Assembly: GCF_008638345.1 (NCBI RefSeq)
Contig: NZ_VTVA01000016.1
Span: forward strand, 46,950-110,949
Length of the DNA stretch: 64,000 nucleotides
Source: Pseudomonas saliphila
GTDB taxonomy: Bacteria > Pseudomonadota > Gammaproteobacteria > Pseudomonadales > Pseudomonadaceae
Direction of reading: 5' to 3'
Numbering within the stretch: position 1 is the first letter of the stretch; the number at the start of each line of letters is the position of its first letter. Positions 1-9,092 of the stretch are shown here, piece by piece. A model generated the notes under the pieces. The model was not told the DNA's origin and did no database searches. It was given only the letters and a program-made list of their open reading frames with translations. The position numbers and the translations under genes are program-made.

Positions 1-84
1 TTCGTCCTGGTGTCGTCGCTGTTTGCTCGCAAGGAGCAGCCCAAGCCGGACAGCGAAGCGGCCATTCAGGAGCCTACGCCATGA
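1..84 (+). CDS. C-terminal end of an RND efflux inner-membrane permease (partial)
   Basis: The first 27 codons are open in frame 1 and end in TGA, which overlaps the ATG of the next gene (ATGA). The visible peptide begins with a hydrophobic stretch (FVLVSSLF) and turns into a charged tail rich in Lys, Glu and Pro. That is how the last transmembrane helix and cytoplasmic tail of HAE1-type RND pumps (MexB/AcrB family) normally end. The assignment rests mostly on context, since the overlapping downstream gene is an OprM-like outer-membrane channel that normally closes an RND operon. Only the tail lies in the window, so substrate and subfamily cannot be told. Confidence 0.6.
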   Translation, partial: FVLVSSLFARKEQPKPDSEAAIQEPTP

Positions 85-1493
85 AAAAAACGCTATTGAG
101 CGTAGCGCTGGCAGCTACGCTGAGCGGCTGTTCGATGATTCCTGATTTTCAGCGCCCCGAGTCGCCGGTCGCCGATAGCTGGCCGCAGGGCGCGGCCTAT
201 TCGGCCAGCAACAACGAACAGACCGCCGACCTTAACTGGAGTCAGTTCTTTCAGGATCCGGCGCTGCGAGAGTTGATTGGCGTTGCCCTGGAAAACAACC
301 GTGACCTGCGTATTGCCGCGCTCAACGTGGATGCGACGCGGGCGTTGTACCGCATCCAGCGCTCAGATCTGTTTCCGTCGATCAGCGCTGACGGTGGCGG
401 CAACCGCAGTCGCACCCCTGCCAGCCTGAATCCGATGGGCGAAGCAGATATCAGCAGCCAGTACAGCGCCACCTTGGGCATTGGTTGGGAGCTGGATCTG
501 TTCGGCCGTTTGAGCAGCCTGCGCGAACAGGCTCTGGAAGAGTATCTAGCCACCGAAGCGGCTCAGCGCAGTGTGCAGATCAGCCTGATCGCTGCCGTAG
601 CCAATACCTACCTGACCTGGCAGGCCGACCAGGCGCTGCTGGAGATAACCCGCGGCACGCTGGAAACCTACGACGAGAGCCTGGCGCTGACCCAACGCAG
701 CTTCGATATCGGCGTGGCCTCGTCTCTGGAACTCACCCAGGCACGCACTGCGGTGGAGACAGCGCGCAGCAGTCTTGCCCGCTATACACGCCTGGTGGCC
801 CAGGACCGTAACGCGCTGGCCCAGTTGCTGGGCCAGCGCCTGCCCACCGACAGCGTGCAGCCCATCAACCTGCGATACAGCTACCTGACCGAGTTGCCGG
901 TGGGATTGCCCTCGGAGCTGTTGGTCAATCGGCCGGATATTGTCGAAGCCGAACGCCGCTTGCGCGGGGCCAACGCCAATATCGGCGCAGCGCGTGCCGC
1001 CTTCTTCCCGAGCATCAGCCTGACCGGTGCGGCGGGCAGCGCCAGCAGCGATCTGGACGGATTGTTCGAAAGTGGTTCGGATTACTGGAGTTTCTCGCCG
1101 AGCATCAGCCTGCCGATTTTCAATGCCGGTCGCCTGCGCGCCAATCTCGACTATGCGGAGATCATTCGAGACGCTCGCGTAGCCGAGTATGAGCGCTCCA
1201 TTCAGGAAGCCTTCCGTGATGTGTCGGATGGCCTGGCTGCGCGAGATACCTACGTGCAACAGGTTCAGGCGCAGAGCGATCTTGTCGAAGCCAGTGAAAG
1301 CTACTTCCAGATTGCCGAACGGCGGTACCGCACCGGGGTGGACAGCTACCTGACGCTGCTCGATGCCCAGCGCCAGCTGTTCACCGCGCAGCAACAGTTG
1401 ATTGGTGACCGTTTGAGCCAGTTGATCAGTGAGGTCGAACTGTTCAAGGCATTGGGCGGTGGCTGGCAGGCTGACGCTACCGCCACGCAGTGA
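81..1493 (+). CDS. RND efflux outer-membrane channel lipoprotein (OprM/NodT family)
   Basis: This is the outer-membrane factor of a tripartite drug efflux pump. It trimerises into a beta-barrel plus periplasmic alpha-barrel and lets the RND pump expel substrates outside the cell. The 470-residue length is typical. A lipoprotein signal ends in LSGC with the lipidated Cys at residue 17. Two tandem outer-membrane efflux repeats follow, with typical motifs such as WELDLFGR (first half) and [23 protein letters not shown] plus [21 protein letters not shown] segments (second half). The start overlaps the permease stop by four bases, so the two are translationally coupled. Adaptor and regulator genes must lie outside the window. 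The family is certain; the exact orthologue (oprM, oprJ, oprN or ttgC type) is not. Confidence 0.93.
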   Translation: MKKTLLSVALAATLSGCSMIPDFQRPESPVADSWPQGAAYSASNNEQTADLNWSQFFQDPALRELIGVALENNRDLRIAALNVDATRALYRIQRSDLFPSISADGGGNRSRTPASLNPMGEADISSQYSATLGIGWELDLFGRLSSLREQALEEYLATEAAQRSVQISLIAAVANTYLTWQADQALLEITRGTLETYDESLALTQRSFDIGVASSLELTQARTAVETARSSLARYTRLVAQDRNALAQLLGQRLPTDSVQPINLRYSYLTELPVGLPSELLVNRPDIVEAERRLRGANANIGAARAAFFPSISLTGAAGSASSDLDGLFESGSDYWSFSPSISLPIFNAGRLRANLDYAEIIRDARVAEYERSIQEAFRDVSDGLAARDTYVQQVQAQSDLVEASESYFQIAERRYRTGVDSYLTLLDAQRQLFTAQQQLIGDRLSQLISEVELFKALGGGWQADATATQ

Positions 1494-1498
1494 TAGCG

Positions 1499-1539
1499 CC
1501 CACCTCGCCGGCTTGGCTTAACGCAAAGCCGGCGGTGGG
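1499..1539. terminator. strong hairpin between convergent genes
   Basis: CGCCGGCTT (1506-1514) pairs with AAGCCGGCG (1526-1534) and is extended by CCCAC (1499-1503) with GTGGG (1535-1539) across a two-base bulge. It starts just after the stop of the efflux channel gene and lies before the end of the convergent DUF533 gene. There is no clear T-run, so it is a probable rather than canonical bidirectional terminator. Confidence 0.5.
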
Positions 1540-1563
1540 TGACCTGTCTGAACAGTCAGATCA

Positions 1564-2259
1564 TTATGCCGCCGACTGTTCTGCCTGGCGCTCAAGCTCG
1601 GTCTTCAGCTCCGGATCCAGCTTCAGTTGCCGCGCCAGCTCGTCCAGATAGGCGCGCTCCATATAATTTTCCTCGTCCACCATCAGCAGGCTGGCCAGAT
1701 ACATTTCAGCAGCCATTTCCGGCGTACCAGCGGATTTGGCAATCTCGGCCGGATCCAGCGGTTTGCGTAGCTCCTGGTCAAACCAGCTCTGCAGCTCGCG
1801 GTCTTCAGTCAGCTTGATGATCTCACCCTCGATCAATTCCCGTTCCCGGTCATCGACATGTCCGTCAGCCTTGGCCGCGCCGATGACCGCGCGCAGAATG
1901 GCCTGGCTGTGTTCCTCGACCTGCGGCGGCGGCAGACGATCAACCGTTCGGGGCTCCACCGCGCTGGTGTTGCCGTTCCGTTGTTGCCAGTTGCCGTAAG
2001 CCTTATAGGCGATCACGCCGAGGGCAGCCAGCCCACCATAGGTCACGACTTTCTTGCCAACCTTGCGCCCCTTCTTATTGCCCATCAGCAAGCCAATCGC
2101 CGTACCGCCCAGGGCTCCGCCGCCAACGCCGGACAGTAGGCCGCCCAGCGGTGAATCGCTGCGCCCGGTTGTTTGCCTGGAGGATGCGGGACCGGTCTGC
2201 CCCTGCAGCAGATCGGAGCCGGATTTTAATAGCTGATCGAGCAAACTTTTGGTGATCAT
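1564..2259 (-). CDS. DUF533 family protein with TerB-like domain
   Basis: This looks like a YebE-type inner-membrane-associated protein of unknown function. I start it at the ATG at 2259 (MITKSLLDQLL, 231 aa), because GAGGT lies seven bases upstream; the GTG at 2280 lacks such a site. The N-terminal third is Gly-rich (GGLLSGVGGGALGG) and is followed by a basic patch (NKKGRKVGKK) and one hydrophobic segment (GGLAALGVIAYKAYGNW), a likely membrane anchor. The C-terminal half (about 100-231) is an acidic helical TerB-like domain with the signature AVIGAAKADGHVDDRERELI. TerB-like domains are often linked to metal binding and envelope stress, but no reaction is established for this family. It is a single gene, convergent with the efflux operon. 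Confidence 0.85.
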   Translation of the reverse strand: MITKSLLDQLLKSGSDLLQGQTGPASSRQTTGRSDSPLGGLLSGVGGGALGGTAIGLLMGNKKGRKVGKKVVTYGGLAALGVIAYKAYGNWQQRNGNTSAVEPRTVDRLPPPQVEEHSQAILRAVIGAAKADGHVDDRERELIEGEIIKLTEDRELQSWFDQELRKPLDPAEIAKSAGTPEMAAEMYLASLLMVDEENYMERAYLDELARQLKLDPELKTELERQAEQSAA

Positions 2260-2487
2260 GAGTAATACCTCGGTATTCACTGGGGTGACACCAGTTGTGA
2301 CGTCAGGCGCCTACAAGCTGATGGAGAATCGTGATGCTCTGATAGACTCCAGCGTAGAAGTGCGGTTCAGCGGATTACGTATCTGCCAATTGCCGAATGA
2401 TGGCATTTTGCCCTAACCTGATGATTGGCTGTGTCAGCTTGCACAATAAAGTCTAACAATAGCCTGCATCGCATTCAGGATTCCGAG

Positions 2488-4092
2488 ATGATTGATTACA
2501 GCAACAAACGCGTGCTGATAGCAGATGACTTTTCCGGCTTTCGTTCCTCAGTTACCGGGATGCTACGCCAGATGGCGGTGCGGAACGTCGATGCAGTCGC
2601 CACCGGTGAAGAGACCCTGGCGCTGTGCCGCAATACGCAGTACGACGTGATTCTGCATGACTACAATCTCGGCGAGGGCAAGAACGGCCAACAGGTGCTG
2701 GAAGAGCTGCACCATACCAAGCGCATCAGCCCACACTGTATCTTTGTCATGGTCACCGCCGAAAGCAGCCAGGCGATGGTGATGGCCGCGCTGGAATGCG
2801 AACCAGACGCTTATCTGACCAAGCCATTCAACCGCGCCAGCCTTGAGCAACGTCTGGATAAGCTGGTCCAGCGCAAAGCCGCCCTCAAACCCGTGCTCGA
2901 GGCCGTCAGCCGGAACGATCCGCAGGCGGTGGTCGACGCCTGTCGAACCATAACCCAGGAACAACCGCGACTCGCCACGCTATGCCAGCGCTACCTCGCT
3001 GATGCGTTGGCGCAGCTTGGGCAGGATGCCGAGCTCGAAACCCTGCTGAGCGGACTGGTCGGCGACCGGCCGCTGCCCTGGGCGCTGGTAGCGTTGGCCA
3101 ATCATCTGCGCGCCAGGGGCAAGCTCGACGAAGCCCAGGCGCTGTATGAAAGGGGTGTTGAGCTGTTTCCCATGCTGCCCGCTCTGTTCGATGGGCTCGC
3201 GGCCATACACGACGCACGCGGCGACAGCCTCGCTGCTCAACAATGTCTGGAACAGGGCGTGAGAATTTCACCCCACGCGCTCCAGCGTCAGGTGGAACTC
3301 GGCAAGCTGGCGCGGCGCAACGACGATTACGCCAAGGCTGCCCGCGCCTTCCGCCATGCTGTGGGCCTGGGTCGCAACTCCGCCTTCCGCAGCCCGGAAA
3401 CGCACCTGCAGTTAGCCGCCACCCTGACTGAACAGGATGGCCCAGGCGTGATCAACTCAAAGGTGCTGCTCGAGATTCGTCAGACCCTGGCGGAAGTGGA
3501 TAAGACCTGGAAGGACGATCCAACGCTGATCGCCCGTTCCAATCTGCTGCAAGGGAGCGCGCTCATCAAAAATGGCCAGAAAAGCGAAGCCGAACGTTAC
3601 GCGCAGATGGCCAGCGAGCGTCTTGAAGGGTTCGAGGGCAGCCTGGCTCCGGACACCGTTCTGGATATGGCCCGACAACTGCGCGACCTGGGACGGGCTG
3701 ACACCGCGGACTCCGTACTGTCCACCTGCGCTGAGATGTACGGTGACGATCCAGCTATCCTCGAGCAAATTGCCGCACAGACCGACAACCCCGAGATCCT
3801 CAAGGCAGGCGAGCAGGCCAAGACGTGCAACCGCGAGGGTATCAAGTGCTATCAGCAGAAGCATTTCCCTGAAGCTCTCGAGCTGTTCCGTCAGGCCAGC
3901 GCTAGCCAGCCGCGCAATATCAGCTATGCACTGAATACGGCGCAATCGCTGCTGCAACTGCTCGCACAGACACCCGATGAAGCACTCAAGGCCGAGTGCC
4001 TGAGGAGTCTCGGGCAGGCGCACAACATGCCCACTTCCGACAAGCGTTACGAGCGCTATCAGAAACTGCGCCGGGCGGCTGATGCGCTATGA
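2488..4092 (+). CDS. response regulator receiver domain fused to tetratricopeptide repeats
   Basis: This two-component response regulator has no DNA-binding output domain. The start at 2488 gives MIDYSNKRVLIADD (534 aa) with AGGA upstream; a TTG further up has no support. The receiver domain (about 7-130) has the acidic pair D13-D14, the likely phosphorylated Asp58 (VILHDYNLG), the switch Thr (MVTAE) and Lys (YLTKPF). The rest, about residues 140-534, is helical with several TPR-like repeats (for example LDEAQALYERGVELFPMLP, and YAKAARAFRHAVGLG), so output is probably through protein binding. It overlaps the following histidine kinase gene by four bases, and the two very likely form one signalling pair. 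The stimulus and target are unknown. Confidence 0.88.
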   Translation: MIDYSNKRVLIADDFSGFRSSVTGMLRQMAVRNVDAVATGEETLALCRNTQYDVILHDYNLGEGKNGQQVLEELHHTKRISPHCIFVMVTAESSQAMVMAALECEPDAYLTKPFNRASLEQRLDKLVQRKAALKPVLEAVSRNDPQAVVDACRTITQEQPRLATLCQRYLADALAQLGQDAELETLLSGLVGDRPLPWALVALANHLRARGKLDEAQALYERGVELFPMLPALFDGLAAIHDARGDSLAAQQCLEQGVRISPHALQRQVELGKLARRNDDYAKAARAFRHAVGLGRNSAFRSPETHLQLAATLTEQDGPGVINSKVLLEIRQTLAEVDKTWKDDPTLIARSNLLQGSALIKNGQKSEAERYAQMASERLEGFEGSLAPDTVLDMARQLRDLGRADTADSVLSTCAEMYGDDPAILEQIAAQTDNPEILKAGEQAKTCNREGIKCYQQKHFPEALELFRQASASQPRNISYALNTAQSLLQLLAQTPDEALKAECLRSLGQAHNMPTSDKRYERYQKLRRAADAL

Positions 4093-4793
4093 GCGACCAC
4101 GACGAGCAGTCCGGCGAAGGGCTCGATTTCTCCACGGTCATTGCCTCAACCGTGCATGACATGAAGAATTCGCTGGCGATGCTGATGCAGGCGTACAGCG
4201 AATCGCTGGCCAGTCTGCCACCGGAACTCAGCGGCAGCCGCGAGCACGGGGTGATGGAGTACGAATCCCTGCGGCTTAACGGCATGCTGGTGCAAATGCT
4301 TGGCCTGTACAAACTGCAGGTCAATCAGTTGCCGCTGCGCCCCGCCTGGATCGAACTGGATGATTTCCTCGAGGCGCAGCTGGCGCGTCACAACAACATC
4401 CTGCGGGCACGCCACATCAAAGGCAGCCTTGAAGTCGAGGAAGAGGGCATGCTCGGCTATTTTGATGCGGAACTGGTGGGCTCGGTGGTGGCCAACGTCA
4501 TCAACAACTCCATCCGCTACGCCCGCTCGGCGATTCAGCTCCATGCCAGTATGCGTGACGGCCAGCTATCAATTGCCATCAGCGATGACGGCGAAGGCTA
4601 TCCTCCTGCCATGATCGAGCGCCAATCAGATTACGTCATGGGCATCGATCTGAGCACTGGAAGTACGGGGCTGGGTCTGTACTTTGGCGAGCGCATCGCC
4701 CGGCTTCATCAACGCAACGGCGTACAGGGTCATATCGAGTTGAGCAATGACGGCCCGCTTGGCGGCGGCACATTCCGGATCTGGTTGCCATAG
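4089..4793 (+). CDS. minimal cytosolic sensor histidine kinase
   Basis: This 234-residue kinase consists only of a short dimerisation/phosphoacceptor part and an ATP-binding domain. His23 sits in an H-box-like context (STVHDMKNSLAML). The HATPase_c boxes are clear: N box NVINNSIRYA, G1 ISDDGEGYP and G2 STGLGLYFGERIA. There are no transmembrane segments and no PAS, GAF or HAMP domain, so any sensing must come from a partner protein or a cytosolic cue. The gene overlaps the TPR response regulator by four bases (ATGA), which makes that protein the obvious partner. The reaction would be ATP-dependent phosphorylation of His23, then transfer to Asp58 of the regulator. The signal is unknown. Confidence 0.87.
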   Translation: MSDHDEQSGEGLDFSTVIASTVHDMKNSLAMLMQAYSESLASLPPELSGSREHGVMEYESLRLNGMLVQMLGLYKLQVNQLPLRPAWIELDDFLEAQLARHNNILRARHIKGSLEVEEEGMLGYFDAELVGSVVANVINNSIRYARSAIQLHASMRDGQLSIAISDDGEGYPPAMIERQSDYVMGIDLSTGSTGLGLYFGERIARLHQRNGVQGHIELSNDGPLGGGTFRIWLP

Positions 4794-4957
4794 GCGCTGT
4801 TGCCCTTGGCCGCGAATCAGATTGCAGTGTCAAGTCACCCTGGCGCTTGTGTCTGACGCTTATGATGTATCAACAACGAAACTGTTGGCAGTTTGCAGCA
4901 CCACCGGCTGCAGCTACTCTCGAGCGTCAGTATTTATGCCCGCCGGAGAATAACAAC

Positions 4958-6619
4958 ATGTTCGATCGACACTACGATGTGTGGCCCGACCTGGTACCGC
5001 ATTTTCTCGATTTGCCCAAGACCAGCCTGTATAGCAATCTCACGGTGTCCGCCCTGCGCTACCCGGACCATCCGGCGATCCTCTACTACGGTACCGCGCT
5101 GAGCTATCGCGAGCTTGAACGTCAGGCAGAAAGCCTGGCCGGGCATCTGCAGCACAATGGCGTCAAAGCCGGTGACCGGGTACTGCTGTACATGCAGAAC
5201 AGCCCGCAATTTGTAGTCGGTTTCTACGCAATCCTGCGCGCCAATGCCGTGGTCGTCCCGGTCAATCCAATGAACCGCCACGCCGAGCTGGAGTATCTGA
5301 TTACCGATACCGAGGCCGATGTTGCCCTGTGCGGTCTCGAGTTGCTGGACAACATCACCGAACTGCTTGATGAAGGATCGCTGCGCCACGTGGTGGTCAC
5401 CGCCTATGGCGAGTATGTCCGCGAGCCGCCTGAGGTGGAGTTGCCCGACGCGGTACAGCTGACCGGCTACATTCCCGATAGACCTGGCCTGGTGGCCTGG
5501 CAAAACGCCCTCGCGGCTAACCAGGCCCCCGGCCCGCTGACCACCGGCCCGGATGATCTCTGTGTGATCCCCTACAGCTCCGGTACCACCGGTAATCCCA
5601 AGGGCTGCGTGCATACGCATCACAGTGTCATGGCGACCACCGTTTACTGTTCGGTATGGGGCAACGCTCAGCATCACAGCGTGCAGCTGGTATCGGTGCC
5701 GATGTTCCACGTGACCGGTATGCAGGTGTGCATGAACAGTGCGATCTACATCGGCGGCACGCAAGTGATGATGACGCGCTGGGACCGCAAGACCGCCGCC
5801 CAGTTGATTGAACGGCACCAGATCACCAGCTGGCGGAACATCTCCACCATGGTGGTGGATCTGCTCTCCGAGCCGACCATCGACCAGTATGACCTGAGCA
5901 GCCTGCAATCCATTGGCGGCGGCGGTGCGGCGATGCCCGCTGCGGTGGCCGCCAAGCTGGAAGGCAAAACCGGGCTGCAGTACTCCGAGGGCTACGGATT
6001 ATCCGAAACCATGAGCGCCACCCATATGAATCCGCCTCAGGCGCCCAAACCGCAATGCCTGGGCATTCCAATCATTGGGGTCGATGCCCGGGTAATCAGT
6101 GTGGATACGTTGGAGGAAGTCGGCCCCGGTGTAAGCGGCGAGATCATCATGCAGGGCGAGCAGCTGTTCCAAGGATATTGGCGTCGTGACGAGGCGACCG
6201 CTGAAGCCTTCATCGAGCTGGATGGTAAACGCTTCTTCCGCTCCGGTGACATCGGCTATTACGACGAGGAGGGCTATTTCTTCCTCGTCGACCGGGTCAA
6301 GCGCATGATCAATGCATCCGGCTTCAAGGTCTGGCCAGCGGAGGTCGAGTCGCTGCTGTACGGACACCCGGCGGTGCAGGAAGTCTGCGTAATTTCAGTA
6401 CCGGATGAACGCCGCGGCGAAACCGTCAAGGCGATGATTGTGCGCAGTGCAGGCCAGGAGCAGGTTAGCGCCGAGGACATACTGGACTGGTGCCAGCAGA
6501 ACATGTCTGCCTACAAATGCCCTAAATTGATCGAATTTACCGAGAATCTGCCGAAATCCCCTACGGGGAAGATCATGTGGCGTGCCCTCCAGGAACAGCA
6601 ATGGGAGGCCGCCAGCTAA
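4958..6619 (+). CDS. AMP-dependent acyl-CoA synthetase / fatty-acid CoA ligase
   Basis: This enzyme of the ANL superfamily activates a carboxylic acid with ATP to an acyl-adenylate and transfers the acyl group to CoA. The start at 4958 (MFDRHYDVWPDL, 553 aa) has GGAG ten bases upstream; the longer reading frame upstream lacks family similarity. Visible motifs are the P-loop YSSGTTGNPKG, the adenine/substrate motif EGYGLSETMSATH, the hinge region SGDIGYYDEEGYFFLVDRVK, the KRMINASGFKVWPAEVE segment and the catalytic C-terminal Lys in SPTGKIMW. These place it with medium- to long-chain fatty-acyl-CoA ligases. The gene stands alone, and the true acyl substrate cannot be read from sequence. Confidence 0.92.
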   Translation: MFDRHYDVWPDLVPHFLDLPKTSLYSNLTVSALRYPDHPAILYYGTALSYRELERQAESLAGHLQHNGVKAGDRVLLYMQNSPQFVVGFYAILRANAVVVPVNPMNRHAELEYLITDTEADVALCGLELLDNITELLDEGSLRHVVVTAYGEYVREPPEVELPDAVQLTGYIPDRPGLVAWQNALAANQAPGPLTTGPDDLCVIPYSSGTTGNPKGCVHTHHSVMATTVYCSVWGNAQHHSVQLVSVPMFHVTGMQVCMNSAIYIGGTQVMMTRWDRKTAAQLIERHQITSWRNISTMVVDLLSEPTIDQYDLSSLQSIGGGGAAMPAAVAAKLEGKTGLQYSEGYGLSETMSATHMNPPQAPKPQCLGIPIIGVDARVISVDTLEEVGPGVSGEIIMQGEQLFQGYWRRDEATAEAFIELDGKRFFRSGDIGYYDEEGYFFLVDRVKRMINASGFKVWPAEVESLLYGHPAVQEVCVISVPDERRGETVKAMIVRSAGQEQVSAEDILDWCQQNMSAYKCPKLIEFTENLPKSPTGKIMWRALQEQQWEAAS

Positions 6620-6635
6620 GCTGTTTGTGCCCGGC

Positions 6636-6671
6636 AAAAAAGCCGACCGCCCAACGCCTTGGACGGTCGGC
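6636..6671 (-). terminator. hairpin with T-run on the minus strand
   Basis: GCCGACCG (6642-6649) pairs with CGGTCGGC (6664-6671), with an inner CCAA/TTGG pair. On the minus strand the stem is followed by six T (the A-run at 6636-6641). On the plus strand it follows the ligase gene by about 22 bases but has no T-run after it. It probably ends the ligase transcript imperfectly and stops antisense transcription well. Confidence 0.55.
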
Positions 6672-6839
6672 CTATTACCCTGATATTGCCTTCCGCAACA
6701 TCGTCCAGAAGCTGCTATTCTCCCGCAAAAGCCCGCTCTAGCACGGGATGTTCACCATAATCTGTCGCCCGCATGGGTGAATCAATTGCACGTTGATTCC
6801 ATTACGATACCATCCGCGATTACATAAGGTTAGGTACAT

Positions 6840-7772
6840 ATGGAAATGCTGATTGGACTCATCGGCCTTGCGCTGTTGATCGTTGTGTATGTTCGACGTT
6901 TTCTGCTTCGCAGGGAAACGCCACCCCTCGCGCCTATTCCCTTCGAAGGTGAAGTCTATCGGGTTGGCAAGGCGGCAATCACCAGGCGAGCCAATACCGA
7001 TACCAAAACCAGCGTCGTGGTAGTACATGGCTTTGCTGAAAACTGCATGTACTTCAGTCAGTATTATGCAGCGCCCCATCTGGAGCTGATCGCGCTTGAC
7101 TGCGCGGACTATCATCTGCCCATCGAGAAACAGAAGCCCGTGGCGGCCGAGTGGACCTTTGTCCCTAAATACCAGCCAGGGACCATTGCCTACGATGCTG
7201 CGGTGCTGAACCTGGCAATCGAGCACCTGGTCAGCCATCATTCTCTACGCGTGCATGGCCACTCCCGCGGAGGCGCCGTCGTGCTGGAAGCCGCACGCCA
7301 GCGACCGGATCTGTTCGCTGATGCCGAGGTCATTCTGGAGGCTCCCGTACTGCCCCAGGCCAAGCCGACTGAATCGATCTCGCCAATCGTCAGCTGGCTC
7401 TTACCCTTTTACCTCGTAGCCTGGCAGCAACAACCCGTTTCCGACAAGAACCGCAAGCGTTGGGGCCCGCTAGATGACCCGCACAAACGCGCTCTGATCA
7501 CAGGATTGCCGTTCAATGCCCGGCATGTGTCTACAATGATTACCAATCTCAAGGATATGGAGTCCTGGGCGGCCTCGACCGGCCTGGAAATCTACCGTAA
7601 TGTTCGGTGTGGCGCGGTGTTGGTACCAGCCAATGACCGTGTTCTGGATCCAGCGTCGATGCGCGCCAGTGCCCAACAGGCGGAAAACCTGCAGATCATC
7701 GAGATCGAGAATGGCAGTCATTTTGTGACATACGATCATCCGGCATCCATACCACCAGTTCCACGGGGCTAG
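6840..7772 (+). CDS. membrane-anchored alpha/beta hydrolase
   Basis: This is a predicted serine hydrolase of 310 residues. A hydrophobic N-terminal segment (about 4-18, IGLIGLALLIVVYV) followed by Arg residues suggests an uncleaved anchor with the enzyme in the cytoplasm, by the positive-inside rule. The fold is shown by the oxyanion-hole motif VVVHGF (about 60-65) and the nucleophile elbow GHSRGG with Ser142; the acid is probably in PANDRVLDP and the His in NGSHFVTYDHP. Substrate is unknown; relatives are annotated as esterases or lipases. The stop is followed within two bases by the GTG of trmO, so the two genes are probably cotranscribed, without an obvious functional link. Confidence 0.82.
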   Translation: MEMLIGLIGLALLIVVYVRRFLLRRETPPLAPIPFEGEVYRVGKAAITRRANTDTKTSVVVVHGFAENCMYFSQYYAAPHLELIALDCADYHLPIEKQKPVAAEWTFVPKYQPGTIAYDAAVLNLAIEHLVSHHSLRVHGHSRGGAVVLEAARQRPDLFADAEVILEAPVLPQAKPTESISPIVSWLLPFYLVAWQQQPVSDKNRKRWGPLDDPHKRALITGLPFNARHVSTMITNLKDMESWAASTGLEIYRNVRCGAVLVPANDRVLDPASMRASAQQAENLQIIEIENGSHFVTYDHPASIPPVPRG

Positions 7773-7773
7773 T

Positions 7774-8472
7774 GTGAACTTCAATTTCCAGGCGATAGGC
7801 CGGGTCGACTCGTGTTTCCGGGAGAAATTCGCAATCCCCCGCCAGCCTCGTCTGGCACCCGCGTCGCGCGCCATCATTGAGCTGCTTGCTCCCTATGATC
7901 AGCACGAGGCAACGGAAGGTCTGGAATCAGTCAGTCACATCTGGGTATTGTTCGTCTTCCATGCGGCGCCCTCCGGTGAAGCGCACTTGAGGGTACGGCC
8001 ACCCCGGCTGGGTGGTAACCGCAAAATCGGCGTCTTCGCCAGCCGCGCCACCCACCGACCCAACCCGATTGGCCAATCGGTAGTTACCCTCGAAGCCGTC
8101 GAGCCCGGTCGGCTGCTGATCTCCGGGCACGATCTGCTGCACGGCACACCGGTGCTGGATATCAAGCCCTACGTGCCCTATGTCGACGCCGTGCCCCATG
8201 CGACCAACGCTCTGGCCGCCGCTGCGCCGGCGCTAATCGAGGTTCAATGGACGCCGGAGGCGCTGCGCCAGGCACAGGAGCATGCTCAGCGACTCCAACA
8301 GCCGGTTGTCGAACTGGTCGAACAATGCCTGGCGCAGGACCCCAAACCCGCCTATCAGCAACCCAGTCCGGACCGTTGGTACGGCGCATTGTTCTGGGAT
8401 TTCAATGTCACCTGGCATTACCCCTCAGCCGATAGCATCTGCGTGCTTGGGCTGTTACCCGCCAAACATTGA
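7774..8472 (+). CDS. trmO: tRNA (N6-threonylcarbamoyladenosine37-N6)-methyltransferase
   Basis: TrmO (old names TsaA, YaeB, VirR-like) methylates t6A37 of threonine tRNAs to m6t6A using S-adenosylmethionine. The 232-residue protein starts with GTG at 7774, just after the hydrolase stop, with GGGG upstream. The TsaA-fold region shows the family motifs SHIWVLFVFH, RPPRLGGNRKIGVFASRATHRPNPIG and LLHGTPVLDIKPYVPYVD. A C-terminal domain (about 155-232) completes the usual length. The reaction depends on t6A made by the Tsa enzymes; one of them, the tsaC gene, lies at 54.9 kb. Confidence 0.95.
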   Translation: MNFNFQAIGRVDSCFREKFAIPRQPRLAPASRAIIELLAPYDQHEATEGLESVSHIWVLFVFHAAPSGEAHLRVRPPRLGGNRKIGVFASRATHRPNPIGQSVVTLEAVEPGRLLISGHDLLHGTPVLDIKPYVPYVDAVPHATNALAAAAPALIEVQWTPEALRQAQEHAQRLQQPVVELVEQCLAQDPKPAYQQPSPDRWYGALFWDFNVTWHYPSADSICVLGLLPAKH

Positions 8473-8539
8473 GATGGGGTGTTCTGCATCACCCACCGTG
8501 CAATAATCAGCTTTTCCCCACTAGCGGAGTGTCCAACTG

Positions 8540-8902
8540 ATGATTGATCTGGGTCACGTTGCCCTGCTGATTCTGGCGCTCTGGGCCGGCACCTGGATAT
8601 GGCAGAGCGTGGGCCTGCGCGACCGCGCTCTGGAGCAGGTGCGCCGTCATTGCAGCAAGGCCGATGTCCAGTTGCTGGATGAAAGCATTGCACTGATCCG
8701 CATCAGACCGGGCCGCAACCGTAGCGGTCGGGTGGGCCTGATCCGACGCTATGGCTTCGAGTTCAGCGTAACCGGAGAACGTCGTTACCCCGGCTATATC
8801 GAGCTGCACGGGGGCAGACTGCTCAACCTGGAGCTGGCGCCTCATCCGTTTCCCGGCGCATGCCCGGATGAACCGCCGTCCAACGTTCATTCCCTGCGCT
8901 AG
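8540..8902 (+). CDS. DUF3301 family small membrane-anchored protein
   Basis: This 120-residue protein has one N-terminal hydrophobic helix (about 5-22, GHVALLILALWAGTWIW) and a basic soluble part. The pattern after the helix (LRDRALEQVRRHCSKADVQLLDESIALIRIRPGR) and the terminal GYIELHGGRLLNLELAPHPFP match the DUF3301 family of gammaproteobacteria. No function is established. It follows trmO by 67 bases on the same strand and may be its operon partner. Confidence 0.85.
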   Translation: MIDLGHVALLILALWAGTWIWQSVGLRDRALEQVRRHCSKADVQLLDESIALIRIRPGRNRSGRVGLIRRYGFEFSVTGERRYPGYIELHGGRLLNLELAPHPFPGACPDEPPSNVHSLR

Positions 8903-8950
8903 GGAATCCGCCTGGGTTCGCGTCTAACCTGATCAGCTGGATCGCCGCTT

Positions 8951-8966
8951 CGTTCCACGTGGAACC
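8951..8966. other. parS-like ParB-binding site (near-consensus)
   Basis: The sequence CGTTCCACGTGGAACC contains the 14-base palindromic core of the Pseudomonas parS sequence TGTTCCACGTGGAACA and differs only at the first and last base. It lies between the DUF3301 and CobW genes. ParB often tolerates changes at the outermost bases, so binding is likely but unproven. Confidence 0.7.
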
Positions 8967-9092
8967 TGTCGGCAAGCGGGCGACGATAGCCTTTCAGGCT
9001 GCGACCAATTCGACAGACCCCGAAGCAAAATTCCGCCACTCTGTCATTTGATTGTGCGACGGCTTTCGACCACCACCTTTCAGGGCATGGCC

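Noticed and set aside
5703..5718. parS-like TGTTCCACGTGACCGG inside the acyl-CoA ligase gene
   Set aside because: Only the left half matches; the right half-site is broken, so ParB is unlikely to bind.
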